The position numbers and the translations under genes are program-made. The notes below the pieces were generated by a model. That model was given only the letters and a program-made list of their open reading frames with translations. It ran no database searches and was not told where the DNA came from. From Rhizobium johnstonii 3841 (GTDB lineage Bacteria; Pseudomonadota; Alphaproteobacteria; Rhizobiales; Rhizobiaceae): DNA of 64,000 nucleotides. Of this stretch, positions 45,704 through 55,094 are shown one piece after another (the first letter of the stretch is position 1; every line of letters starts with the position of its first letter). The DNA lies in NCBI RefSeq assembly GCF_000009265.1, contig NC_008381.1, positions 124,001 to 188,000 on the forward strand, read 5' to 3'.

Positions 45704-45725
45704 CAGGGAGTAAATCTACTCATTT
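45704..45725. promoter_or_regulatory. Lux-box-like dyad before rhiA
   Basis: GAGTA-AATC-TACTC at 45708-45721, followed by ATTT, matches the right half and core of the rhiI site. It is centred about 150 bases before the rhiA ATG. It is the likely RhiR target. The rest of 45374-45864 shows no gene. Confidence 0.65.
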
Positions 45726-45864
45726 ACGTCACCCGGAAATGATTATAGCTGAATTGGTGTCTCCAATAACACTCGCCTCAGTTGGAGCTGGGCCAAGAAG
45801 CGGTCCAAGCGATTGGATCAGTCCTGGCGTGAAGACACAAAATCAATGGAAAAGGGAGAGTTAA

Positions 45865-46560
45865 ATGTCCTTGCATGTCAGCTACGTAGACAAGGAAATG
45901 ACGGATCATGCCCGTGCATCACAGCCGGGAAGCGCAGCGCTTGCCCAAGGAACGCAATATTCGTTATTGCTGAAGAATCAATCGGCGCAACCTTGGACCT
46001 TCTATGTCTATCAAAAGATGCCTCAACCTGTTGCCAATGTCTTCTCCTTGGCATGGTTCTGCTCTCCGTATCAAATTCGGGTTGGCAATCAAATCAAGTT
46101 CACTTGGGAGCTCGCCTATAATTTCGTCTGGAGCGACACGGGACAACTGATTCCTGGCGTGGACTTTTTTGCCTCCGGGGTGGAGGACTGCAGCCCCAGC
46201 GGGAGAAACACCACTACTTTTTCATTAAGCGATGGACCTGGCCTGACCGCGCCGATCAAGGGGGATCCTGCAGGATCACTGGTCATCAACGATGCTGGCA
46301 ATGTGCCAAACAACCGGTTCTCCGTGGGCATCGGCATGTCCGGAACAGGGACTTATGTTGCACAAGCGGGCACCAATCTGCTCCACACGTTCACGCCAAC
46401 TCCGAGCTATTGGATTGCGGCGGGAACGAATGTCACTATCGGGTCGGTGCTCAGCATCGACACGATCACCCAGACCAGGGAAGCCAAGTTTCCCTCTGCC
46501 GTCTTCAATCTCGTAGGCGTGCTCCAAGAGGACAATACCTGGGATATCAACCCGGCTTGA
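45865..46560 (+). CDS. rhiA: Rhizosphere-expressed protein RhiA
   Basis: A 231-residue protein that I recognise as RhiA, the roughly 24-kDa abundant rhizosphere protein of R. leguminosarum biovar viciae. There is no signal peptide (MSLHVSYVDKEMTDHARASQ). The sequence is beta-rich with few charges (YSLLLKNQSAQPWTFYVYQK, FSLAWFCSPYQIRVGNQIKF). Biochemical function is unknown. AAGGGAGAG precedes the ATG. It is first in rhiABC and the known target of RhiR-dependent quorum control; a strong hairpin follows it. Confidence 0.88.
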   Translation: MSLHVSYVDKEMTDHARASQPGSAALAQGTQYSLLLKNQSAQPWTFYVYQKMPQPVANVFSLAWFCSPYQIRVGNQIKFTWELAYNFVWSDTGQLIPGVDFFASGVEDCSPSGRNTTTFSLSDGPGLTAPIKGDPAGSLVINDAGNVPNNRFSVGIGMSGTGTYVAQAGTNLLHTFTPTPSYWIAAGTNVTIGSVLSIDTITQTREAKFPSAVFNLVGVLQEDNTWDINPA

Positions 46561-46579
46561 TGGCAGGGTGAATTGGCTT

Positions 46580-46605
46580 CAGCTCCGCCCGTCAGGGCGG
46601 AACTG
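46580..46605. terminator. Hairpin between rhiA and rhiB
   Basis: TCCGCCC-GTCA-GGGCGGA forms a perfect 7-bp GC-rich stem, extended by CAG/CTG after one mismatch. It starts 20 bases after the rhiA stop and has no T-run. It may stabilise rhiA mRNA or lower read-through into rhiB. Confidence 0.6.
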
Positions 46606-46681
46606 ATGCATGGGAGTGCCTGTTGTTGCTGATAATTGGCACTCCTTTCCTCACACATCAATATTGCCCGAGGAACCAACG

Positions 46682-47269
46682 ATGTTTGCAGGGCCTCCAA
46701 TCGGTGCGGTGTGTCCCTTTGCGGGGCAAGTTGCCCCTATCTCGAGCTCGGTCAATACAATCTGGAGCAACACGCCCTGCGCAAGCTCTGGCGAGGCTGC
46801 GGGTACAAATGCGGAAGCTCCTATCAGCTACGTCGAAGCCCAGGGATGGATGCTTTGCGATGGACGCTATCTCAGGGCAGCCGTCTATCCAGAACTCTAC
46901 GCCGTTCTCGGCGGACTCTATGGAGAGCGGAATTCTACGGCCGATCTGGAATTTCGGATTCCAGACTACCGTGGGCTGTTCCTGCGCGGTTTCGATGCCG
47001 GTGGCGGTATGGACCCTGACGCGAAACGACGGCTAGATCCAACCGGCAATAATGTTGCGAATGTTGTTGGATCACTCCAATGCGATGCTCTGCAAGTTCA
47101 CGCGCATCCCTATGAGATAACGACGCCGGCGGGAATTTCGCAGCAGGGCAATGCCGCCGGAACTTCCATCTCAAGCAAATCGACAGGTTCACCCGAAAAT
47201 CCGGCACGCACAGCTCTTGAGACGCGTCCCAAGAACGTGGCCGTGAACTACCTGATCAAGTTTCGGTAA
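46682..47269 (+). CDS. rhiB: RhiB, phage tail-collar domain protein
   Basis: A 195-residue protein from the ATG at 46682 behind AGGAAC. The central part is a tail-collar domain: GWMLCDGRYLRAAVYPELYA, VLGGLYGE, LEFRIPDYRGLFLRGFDAG. It ends with the usual NYLIKFR. Second gene of rhiABC. Collar domains occur in phage tail fibres and also in bacterial surface proteins; the role in the rhizosphere is unknown. Confidence 0.85.
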   Translation: MFAGPPIGAVCPFAGQVAPISSSVNTIWSNTPCASSGEAAGTNAEAPISYVEAQGWMLCDGRYLRAAVYPELYAVLGGLYGERNSTADLEFRIPDYRGLFLRGFDAGGGMDPDAKRRLDPTGNNVANVVGSLQCDALQVHAHPYEITTPAGISQQGNAAGTSISSKSTGSPENPARTALETRPKNVAVNYLIKFR

Positions 47270-47357
47270 CTTGAAAGGGGTGTAGGTCCTTTCATTCGAT
47301 TTAGAGACATCGGTCCGGAAGCGACATCTTGCCGGCCGGCAAAAGAGGAGAACCTTA

Positions 47358-47807
47358 ATGACTGCTACTTTGAGAGCTTTCGGATGGCTAGCTGCTTTCG
47401 CTCTGACCGTCACGTTCGCGCAGGGTGCCGCGGCTGAGGAGCAGCAAAAAGGCAAGGTGGGGGCGAAGCCCGTAGAAACTGGCGTCGTGATCCGCGGCGT
47501 CACGCTTGCCGGTCCGGTTGGAAATCCGGGAACGTCAACCGGGAAAACATGCGACTTCAGCGGTGAGCCCGTGGATCCATCGGGGCGTTTGGAGGGGGCA
47601 AGCGTCAACTGCAGGCCAAATGGCAACCAGGCGAATACAACGCCAGGGCTACCCGCACGCTTTAACGCGTATTGCATGATAAATGCGCCGGTTAAAAGTG
47701 CGCGGCTGATCCAAGCTGCCCGACCAGAAAATGCCAACCACTGCGATCTGTCGGGGATCACCCCAAAAGACGCGACTGGTCAATTCGGGGGGGCCGTCTG
47801 GCGGTAG
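47358..47807 (+). CDS. rhiC: RhiC, exported protein
   Basis: A 149-residue protein with a signal peptide (FGWLAAFALTVTFAQGAAA). AGAGGAG precedes the ATG at 47358. The mature part has four cysteines that could form disulfides (GKTCDFSG, VNCRPNG, AYCMINAP, HCDLSGITP). No known domain. Third gene of the rhi operon, and RhiC is known to be periplasmic in R. leguminosarum. Confidence 0.83.
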   Translation: MTATLRAFGWLAAFALTVTFAQGAAAEEQQKGKVGAKPVETGVVIRGVTLAGPVGNPGTSTGKTCDFSGEPVDPSGRLEGASVNCRPNGNQANTTPGLPARFNAYCMINAPVKSARLIQAARPENANHCDLSGITPKDATGQFGGAVWR

Positions 47808-48025
47808 GCGGTCATTGGACGACTTCTGGGGAAACAAATTCAAAGCACGTCCTCGCAGCCCCCCAATCGATGCTGCCTGCTCGACCTACCGAAAACTGTG
47901 TTGCGCCTGTCTATCAATTCAGACGCAGATTTAGCTCTGCATTTCAACGGGGCTACTATCTGATCATGATGGCTGTCGTGATCCAACAGGCCCGATCTTT
48001 GAAGTGGCCGAAAACTCCATATGCT

Positions 48026-48769
48026 TCAGCGAATGATTCTGAGACGAAAGCTTTCGGCAATCATCTGAGGTGTATTAACCACATTGAGCTTTCGCTGGAT
48101 GTTCAAAATGACATTTTGAATGGTTCGATGGGATCGTCCGAGAATCGTTGCGATCTCTATTGCTGTTTTGCCTGCGGCACACCAATGGATGATTTCGCGC
48201 TCTCGCGTTGTGATCATGGGTAAGGCCTGAATTTTTCGACTGGCATCATTCCCAATTTGGGCGCGGAGCAAGCTGTGCGCGTAAGCCGCCATCAGATAGA
48301 GCGCGCTTCGGTCGCAGGTTGAGAGCTCTACCTTTTCCGCTCCAAAACTGACAATCGATTGAAACCCAGCGGCAGTGTGTAAAGGAACGCTGAAGCCGTC
48401 AATCAACTTGAATTCGCGTGCCTCATCCATGACACGACGGCTCTGCCGATCGAGTTTTTGATCTCGCAGAGCTTCCGACCAAACAAATGCGTGATCGCAT
48501 GTCTTGCTAAGATGCACTATGGGGTCGGCGTGGACATAATTGTTTTCACGATAACGATCAAACCACCCGACTGACCAATTGCCCAAAACGAAATAGGAAT
48601 CAATTCGCTCAATAGGCGAGGGGATGCCGGATATCGCGAAATAACTAAACCCGAAATACTGCGAAATTTTTCCAAATAAGAGTAACACATCGTCTTTGCT
48701 CTTTGCGCTGGCTGACTCTGACAGGAAATCGAACACCAGATTCGAGACCGCTGAGGATTCTTCCTTCAC
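48026..48769 (-). CDS. rhiR: LuxR-family quorum-sensing regulator RhiR
   Basis: A 247-residue LuxR protein. The start is GTG at 48769, 5 bases after GGGAGG. The autoinducer domain keeps the ligand residues (Trp and Tyr in [20 protein letters not shown], with its Asp-Pro pair, Trp in AFVWSEAL, Gly in LIDGFSVPL). The C-terminal helix-turn-helix is [20 protein letters not shown] then [20 protein letters not shown]. Convergent with rhiC. It should bind RhiI-made lactones and act at the dyads before rhiA and rhiI. Confidence 0.9.
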
Positions 48770-49266
48770 GACAACCTCCCGGTTCGGTGCAAGATTAACT
48801 TCCTCACATCTAAGCAGTGAGTGTCCAGTTCCGTGGGCAGCTAAACTCTGAAAACCATATTATATACCCTTGATGCATACAACCAAAAAGCGCATCTTCA
48901 GGCGGGATCGTCCTCGGCAAACCGTTTGGCGCCGCTCGTCTGAAAAACAATTCGAGCCGTCAATTTTAACCGAGTGCGTCAGCCCGATCGCCATAGCTTC
49001 GCATTCACTCGGAACCGTACGGCAGACGACTGAGAACTTCAAAGCAGGGCCTGTCGCAAATTTTGGCGCTCAACGGTATGTTGACATGGGAAGATGATTG
49101 CCGTTCCGAAAGTTGTGGAGCGAGCCGATGATTCTGAATGCTATTGCCGAAAAGCTGAAGCGGCAATCGATGGATGGTTTCAAGCGCCGGCATTGTTCGA
49201 GGCATGGCTGATCGTGCGGGCGGTTGCCTTGTATTTGGGTTTTGCTCAAGGCTTCAGACGAATTCG
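48770..49266. other. Interval with no supported gene
   Basis: Contains the rhiR promoter and the 3' end of the porin-like gene. No dyad like those before rhiA and rhiI is seen here, which suggests RhiR does not control itself in the same way. Confidence 0.45.
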
Positions 49267-49917
49267 TCAGAAGCGAAAGTTTAGGCCCGCCTCAATTACA
49301 TTATCGTTGAGGTCGGACCTTGAGCTGATGCCTCCACTCGTGGTCGGGACGGCGTTGTTAATGACGTAGTTGTACTCGATCTTTGCCGACACGCCGCCCG
49401 AAAACGCGTGCTCGACGCCGCCACCAAAGAGGTAGCCGTGTTTCCAGCTATCCGGCCCGGATTTCCATTTGTCCGATCCGGATACGAGGCGGTGGCCCTC
49501 GAACTCGGTCGTTGTGACGCCCGCGGTGCCGTAGACGAAAGTGCGATCAAAGCCCAAGCCAGCCTTCGCTTTCGCGGCACCTCGGAAGCGGCTTTCCACG
49601 TTGCCGACGGGCACACGTACTTCGTTGTTCAAGTAAGAGCCTTCCAGTTCTGCGCCGAAAACGCCCGATCCAGCCTGGAAATTGTAACCTACCTGAGCGC
49701 CCACCGCTGGGGCGCGACCATTGTTGAACGGGTTGAATTTGGAGGCCGCGACACCTCCATGAAGACCGGCGTAAGCCCCGGCCCACGAGAAGGTTCCCGG
49801 TGCGTCATAAGAGGGGGCGCTCGGAACGCTGTGGTCAGCTAGATCGGCCGCCGACGCGCCGCATGCCATTAGCATCGAGACGCCCACGGAGAAGATTTTT
49901 CTTTTAATTAGCGACAT
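49267..49917 (-). CDS. Outer-membrane beta-barrel protein, Omp25/Omp31 (RopB-like) family
   Basis: A 216-residue porin-like protein from the ATG at 49917, with a signal peptide (SVGVSMLMACGASAADLA). The mature start APGTFSWAGAYAGLHGG and repeats of aromatic beta strands (VGAQVGYNFQAGSGVFGAEL, EHAFSGGVSAKIEYNYV) lead to the C-terminal phenylalanine of LNFRF, the barrel-assembly signal. A longer frame to 50010 adds non-family residues. Family members occur in alphaproteobacterial outer membranes. Why it lies in the sym region is unknown. Confidence 0.82.
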   Translation of the reverse strand: MSLIKRKIFSVGVSMLMACGASAADLADHSVPSAPSYDAPGTFSWAGAYAGLHGGVAASKFNPFNNGRAPAVGAQVGYNFQAGSGVFGAELEGSYLNNEVRVPVGNVESRFRGAAKAKAGLGFDRTFVYGTAGVTTTEFEGHRLVSGSDKWKSGPDSWKHGYLFGGGVEHAFSGGVSAKIEYNYVINNAVPTTSGGISSRSDLNDNVIEAGLNFRF

Positions 49918-50840
49918 ATGTAACTCGATAACGAACGAAACTAACATCCGGTGCTGGGCTGGACGCGCAAGGGTCTGCAAACCACGCCTTACTCGCGGAG
50001 AGGGCATCATGAGCTTCCATGAGAAAAGCCAAATCGCTCGACTGGATCAAGTTTCGCCTCGCGTCCGTTGGGTCTTGAGTCGACCCGACGCTCTTCGGGA
50101 CATAGGAGGCGTTGTCCCTGCTGTGCTGGAGCCTTCCTCCTGGACCATAGCCCCCGACGTTCCTCCCTGCGACAGCCCTTGTTGAATATTTCAGCATTGT
50201 CATACCTGCTTTCATAAGCAGACTCTCTACAATTACCTGATTTAAGACAAGAGATGCAGAGGATATATTTAATCGTATATTCGTTTATGTTATATCAAAA
50301 ATCGGTAATGGATTGATACTTCGCCATTTAAAGCAAACTTATACGTCATATATTTTCAAATATATTATAGTTTAGTGAGGATATTCAGAACATTGACGGC
50401 GTCGTCGAGACCAGTATCTCGGCGCTGTTCCTGCTGGTGATCAGCATCGCAATTTGTTCTTCCTGAGCCGTTGCGGAAGCCCAGATCGTTACCGCCGAAG
50501 CGAAGATACTCAACGCGCTCGACCCTTGCAGAGCACGGGCTTGATCGCCACTGGCGCAACGCCCGCACCCATACTCTGCACGACCCGTCCGCTGGAAGTA
50601 CGCCATTTTGGGTAAGTATTTCCTGAACGGCGAGAAGCCACCGCTCCACGCCTGGAGCTGAGGTTTTCGATCTGCAAAGCACCCTGAGATCAGGTGCTCT
50701 GCAGATTTGTCTTCAGCGTATACGAGGGAAGAAGTTGTGGCCTTCGTCAACGGCCGCCGATCGTCATAGCCCCCAGTCGTTTTCATATCTGCCGGCCAAC
50801 TACGAAGGGCGTGCCGTGCGGCCGAGATAAACATTTTCGC
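49918..50840. other. Long interval with no secure gene
   Basis: AT-rich stretch 50220-50380, then 50380-50670 with broken frames on both strands (one plus frame reads ISALFLLVISIAIC before a stop). I do not recognise any of them. The nodO nod box lies at the end. Confidence 0.4.
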
Positions 50841-50887
50841 ATCCGTCATTCAAATAGGTCATATCAAAACAATGGATTTCACTAATT
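50841..50887 (+). promoter_or_regulatory. nod box before nodO
   Basis: The 47-bp element has ATCCGTCATT at its start, ATATCAAAACAATGGATTT in the middle and CACTAATT at the end, fitting the NodD-binding consensus with several mismatches in the left half. It reads towards nodO, about 60 bases away. Confidence 0.8.
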
Positions 50888-50947
50888 CGCTCTTGGAAAA
50901 GATAAGGGGCACAGGCGGCGCCCGTTGCCTAATAAGGAGTATATGCG

Positions 50948-51802
50948 ATGAATATCAAAGGCAGTGATAACGGCAGTTTTATCAAAGGATCCCCTGAAAA
51001 CGACATAATCGATGGCGGCAAGAAGAACGACTGGATTGATGCCGGCAACGGCGATGATCGGATCAAAGCTGGTGACGGCCAAGACAGCATCACGGCCGGT
51101 CCGGGCCATGACATTGTCTGGGCCGGGAAAGGCTCAGACGTAATCCATGCCGACGGTGGTGACGATCTCTTGTACAGCGACGCCTCCTACCCCTTATACG
51201 TCACCGACCCTCACCGCGTAATACCGCATAGCGGCGAGGGCGATGACGTGCTCTACGCCGGCCCTGGCAGCGATATACTTGTGGCTGGTGACGGCGCAGA
51301 TGTTCTGACTGGCGGCGACGACGGCGACGCCTTCGTGTTTCGGTTCCACGACCCTATGGTTGGAACAACGCACTGCTATACGAGTGTGATGGATTTCGAC
51401 ACGAAGCAGGACCGCTTTGTCCTGGACGCCGCAGATTTCGGTGGTGACCGGAATCTGTTTGATGCAAATTTCATCAATCATTCCAAGGGCTTTCCGGGCG
51501 AATTTGTGGACACCTTCTACAACGGCGCGGCCGAAGGCGCGCACGGCGAGCACGTCGTGGTAATCACTGATCGAGGCTTTGCGTCTGCCGCTGCCGCCGC
51601 GACTGCTATTGATCACGAAGCCCGCGGTGACATCATTGTCTTCCATGATCAAAAAACTCTCGGTCAAGATGGCGAAACTCACGGTGCGACACTAGCCTAT
51701 GTCGATTCTGCGAACCACGCGCATGCCTTCGCTCATGTCGACAATCTGCACGACATGTCGGATCTTACCTCGCTTACGGCGGAAAATTTCGGCTTCATTT
51801 AA
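50948..51802 (+). CDS. nodO: NodO, secreted calcium-binding nodulation protein
   Basis: A 284-residue RTX-type protein. The N-terminal half is a run of GGxGxDxUx-type nonapeptides (DAGNGDDRIKAGDGQDSITA, GPGHDIVWAGKGSDVIHADG), then GEGDDVLYAGPGSDILVAGD. There is no N-terminal signal; such proteins leave by a type I system using the C-terminus. NodO binds calcium and forms cation-selective pores in membranes, aiding infection-thread growth. AAGGAG lies before the ATG and a nod box upstream. The product is characteristic of biovar viciae. Confidence 0.95.
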   Translation: MNIKGSDNGSFIKGSPENDIIDGGKKNDWIDAGNGDDRIKAGDGQDSITAGPGHDIVWAGKGSDVIHADGGDDLLYSDASYPLYVTDPHRVIPHSGEGDDVLYAGPGSDILVAGDGADVLTGGDDGDAFVFRFHDPMVGTTHCYTSVMDFDTKQDRFVLDAADFGGDRNLFDANFINHSKGFPGEFVDTFYNGAAEGAHGEHVVVITDRGFASAAAAATAIDHEARGDIIVFHDQKTLGQDGETHGATLAYVDSANHAHAFAHVDNLHDMSDLTSLTAENFGFI

Positions 51803-51817
51803 TTCGATGATCCGAGG

Positions 51818-51847
51818 AGCGTTCCACCCTTGGGGCGCTTCTCTTTT
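51818..51847 (+). terminator. Rho-independent terminator of nodO
   Basis: AGCGTTCC-ACCCTT-GGGGCGCT forms an 8-bp stem (two G-U pairs), followed by TCTCTTTT. It starts 15 bases after the nodO stop. Confidence 0.75.
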
Positions 51848-52079
51848 CCAACATGGCGCAGGGAACTGAAAATAGAAACGACGTGATTTTATTGATCGAC
51901 TGCACCAGTAAAGGTACGCCATTGAAACAAGTTCTCGTCGCCGATGACGACGCCGCCATGCGCCACCTGCATCCTGGGGCGGTTGCGCAAGCTGACTTTC
52001 TTCTCGCTGGCTGAGGCCAATGCCGCTATTGGCACTTGATCGCATCAACGATCACCTCATGCGTCGATTGGGTGTTTAC

Positions 52080-52812
52080 CCGGCGGCAAGTATTTGAACG
52101 TGTCGAACGTGCTGCGCTCGCTAGCCTCCCGGGTGAAACTACGAATTCGCCGAATGGCGTCTGCTCCGTGTCTCGACCGATTATCACGTCGAGTTCAAAA
52201 GCTTCTTCTATTCCGTCCCTCATGCCCTCATTCGCCAGCAGGTCGATCTTAGAGCAACGGCGCGCACCATCGAGATCTTTTACCGCGGCAAGCGCATCGC
52301 CGTCCATCAGCGCCGCTATGGCGGCTGTCGTCATGGAACCGACCCAGATCACATGCCCAGTTCCCACCGGCGATACGCTGAGTGGACACCAGATCGCTTT
52401 CGGCGCTGGGCCGCATCCATCGGTCAAAGCATGCCGCGAGGATTTCTCCGTTGCATACCACCGCGTTCCCCGGCTGTTCGCCACGCTCGCGCTTGCAAGG
52501 GGTGACGGGCGATACGGCAGAATCCCCAAATCTATCGCCAAGACCGACCTGCTGATCCTCGATGACTAGGGACCGGAAAAACTCAACGATGATCAGCGCC
52601 GCGATCTTCTCGAGATCATCGAAGACCGCTACGAGCGTCGCTCGACGATCGTCACAAGCCAGGTGCCCCTGGATCGCTGGTGGGAAATTATTTCAAACCC
52701 AACGCCGCCGATGCGATACTGGATCGCCTCGTTCACAACGCCGAGGCATCGATCTCATTGGCGAAAGTATGCGCAAACAGCGTTCACCGATGGCGCTTGA
52801 AACACAGCAAAG
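52080..52812 (+). pseudogene. IS21-family remnant (IstA C-terminus and IstB C-terminus)
   Basis: From 52140 one frame gives STDYHVEFKSFFYSVPHALI and IEIFYRGKRIAVHQRRYGG, the IstA C-terminal region. From about 52505 another gives PKSIAKTDLLILDD, then a stop, then PEKLNDDQRRDLLEIIEDRY and STIVTSQVPLDRW, the IstB ATPase C-terminus; the end (DLIGESMRKQRSPMALETQQ) is in a third frame. The IstA-IstB junction is deleted. It lies between nodO and nodT. Confidence 0.8.
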
Positions 52813-52904
52813 CTTGACCTGACACAAAACCCGATCCAAACATCAAACAGACCCAGGATCAGCCCGAAAAATAGCCGGCTTCAAATCGGAATCGGTGGCC
52901 GGTT

Positions 52905-53273
52905 TCATCGGAATACGCACCCAATGCAACATCTGAAGATCGACCTGATCGGCTTGCTTAATGCCAACGAAGCGCATCGTCGGTCGCCTTGCAGCTTCTG
53001 CGATCGCCGCAGCATCGATGATGTCATTCTTGTTCGATTTTGCGTAGACTTCACTGCGCCGGGATGATGCGGACGGAATGCCCCATCGTCTGCAACTTGG
53101 CGCAAGCCATTGGGAACCCGGACGGGATTCCATTCCGACAAGCGTTCTGTTCGCTCGTTCGAAGAACTGCAGTAGCGTCTCGCGCCGGAACTATCCAGGC
53201 CGACCACGTGGAAGAGGTTCTTTCCGATATCGATGCCGAAGACGGCGCATTGGCGCAGTTGGTTGCGATCCAT
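52905..53273 (-). pseudogene. IS110-family transposase N-terminal fragment, frameshifted
   Basis: The ATG at 53273 starts MDRNQLRQCAVFGIDIGKNL then FHVVGLDSSGARR, with the first catalytic Asp. After frameshifts another frame reads AKSNKNDIIDAAAIAEAARR and PTMRFVGIKQADQVDLQML. The C-terminal Ser domain is missing. A 45-base stretch at 53330-53375 just outside also occurs at 11207-11252. Confidence 0.78.
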
Positions 53274-53478
53274 AATTTCAGCCCTCCTTTGCCCACCTCC
53301 GTTATGCTCTCGGGAGACAGGGCGGACCATCCCATTAGCTCTAAGCCCTGCTCGTAAGCGGGAGGTGGTGAAGGGCATGTGCCGCGATTGGACGACCTCC
53401 CGGCCGGCGCCAATACAACTCAGGCGCTGGCGCGCTAATGACTTGATCAGGTTAAACCATCCCGCATCCAGCGCTCGG

Positions 53479-54927
53479 CTATGGCGAATGTGCGGATTGG
53501 ATGTTTGCATTTGCGGCTGCAACCGTCGAGGCCTCCCTGGGTGACGCGACTTTGGGAGCCGCAAAACCACCGCGGATTGCTACATTCAACCGCACGTGAT
53601 CCTTGGCCAGTTGCTGGATCGCCGCAGCGAGGCTCGCCTGAGCGCTGGACACCTGCCTTTGCGCTTCGAGAACATCGAGGAGAGAAGAGGCGCCATCCGT
53701 GTACGAGGCCGTCGAAAGCTTCAGTGCTTCTTCGATCGTTTCTACTTGCCTGCGACGTGAGTTCTCTGTGTGAACGTCGCGTCGGACGGCTGTCAAAGCG
53801 TCCTCGACTTCCTGCACAGCTGTCAGGACGGTTAATTTCCAGCTTATGTAGGCTGCTGCGGCGTCCGATTTAGAAGTCTCCACGTTTGCCCGCAAACGGC
53901 CGCCGTCCAGAATTGGGAGGTCAAGGCTCGGCCCGAAGGACCATTTCAAGATACCCCCGTGACGGCCGCGCTGCTTGATATAGGAAGGGGTGATCGAGCC
54001 GGAGAGCGTTATCGCGGGGTAAAGCTGTGCTTCCGCCACGCCGATCTGTGCAGTCGCGGCGGCGAGATCCCGTTCAGCCTGGCGAATATCGAATCGATTG
54101 CGAATAAGATCGGCGGGAATGCCGGCATTGATCTTTCCGCGATAGACCGGCTGCCCTTCACTTTTCTGCAGTTGCTTGATCACTGTTTCCGACGGCAAAG
54201 CGAGGAGGGCCGCAATGTGATGCGCCGACACGCGAAAATTCAGTTCTAGCCTTGGTATTTCGGCAATCGTCGATCGGACAAGTCCTTCGGCTTGCAAGAC
54301 ATCCTGCCGGGAAGCCGCTCCCGCTTCGACTTGAAGATTCGTGAAATCGTAGGTCTCCTGGCGGGACTTCAGGTTCGCTCGGGAAATCGAGACGCGCTGC
54401 TGGTAGTACCGGGCGTCGATGTAGGAGGAAACAAGATCTTTGATTAGAGCTAGCTTTGCGGCGTCGACAGCCGCATGCGCAGAATCAAGAGAAGCCAGTG
54501 CGCTTTCAGTGCTGCGCCGGTACTGACCGAATACGTCCAGCAGCCAGGTCAACGATAGTTGCACGCTGGAGATATTCTGTGTGCTCGTGATATCTCCCCC
54601 TTTGCCGATCTCGCCGCTTGTCGTGTGTGATGCCTTGGGAAGGCCCCCGGCGCCAGCGATGGTGACGTCCGCGGCGGCGGCATTAACCCTTTCGAGCGCC
54701 TGCTGAACACTGAGGTTCTCATCCAGGCCGGAGGCAACGTACTGGTTGAGCGTACGATCTGAAAACGAATCCCACCACGCCGACACCGCAACATCGCCGG
54801 CGCTCTGTTTTGCACCCTCGGAAAACTTCTCCGGCAAAGGCGTTTCCGGCGGTGCATGGTCGGGCCCGAGCATGCAAGATGACAAAAGTAGCGGCAACAC
54901 CGCAGCGGCCAGACGGAACGAATGCAA
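53479..54927 (-). CDS. nodT: NodT, outer-membrane efflux lipoprotein
   Basis: A 482-residue TolC/OprM-type outer-membrane factor. The start is TTG at 54927, 8 bases after GGAGG. The signal peptide ends in a lipobox (LPLLLSSCMLGPDHAPPETP), so the mature protein is a lipoprotein. Two halves of coiled-coil and beta barrel follow (LDENLSVQQALERVNAAAAD, LNYQ-type NQYVASG; FDIRQAERDLAAATAQIGVA). It is last in the nodMNT unit. No inner-membrane RND partner lies nearby; the exported substrate is unknown. Confidence 0.93.
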   Translation of the reverse strand: MHSFRLAAAVLPLLLSSCMLGPDHAPPETPLPEKFSEGAKQSAGDVAVSAWWDSFSDRTLNQYVASGLDENLSVQQALERVNAAAADVTIAGAGGLPKASHTTSGEIGKGGDITSTQNISSVQLSLTWLLDVFGQYRRSTESALASLDSAHAAVDAAKLALIKDLVSSYIDARYYQQRVSISRANLKSRQETYDFTNLQVEAGAASRQDVLQAEGLVRSTIAEIPRLELNFRVSAHHIAALLALPSETVIKQLQKSEGQPVYRGKINAGIPADLIRNRFDIRQAERDLAAATAQIGVAEAQLYPAITLSGSITPSYIKQRGRHGGILKWSFGPSLDLPILDGGRLRANVETSKSDAAAAYISWKLTVLTAVQEVEDALTAVRRDVHTENSRRRQVETIEEALKLSTASYTDGASSLLDVLEAQRQVSSAQASLAAAIQQLAKDHVRLNVAIRGGFAAPKVASPREASTVAAANANIQSAHSP

Positions 54928-55094
54928 TCAATCAGCCTCCATTACAGCGAAATTCAACTCAAACCCGTTTCGCCTGCCCAAAGGATGATGCCAGCGCGCA
55001 ATTGCCGACGCAGCAGATCGAGAATTCCGGCGTGACACTACGAAATCGCGTGCAGCCAAAACAACAAGTCGACACCCGCTGGCGCGAGCTGGCG

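Noticed and set aside
49094..49369. A 91-codon plus-strand frame downstream of rhiR
   Set aside because: Overlaps the 3' end of the porin-like gene, has no ribosome site and no domain.
51923..52014. A short frame reading KQVLVADDDAAMR like a response-regulator start
   Set aside because: Only about a dozen residues fit before the sequence loses all similarity; too short to call.
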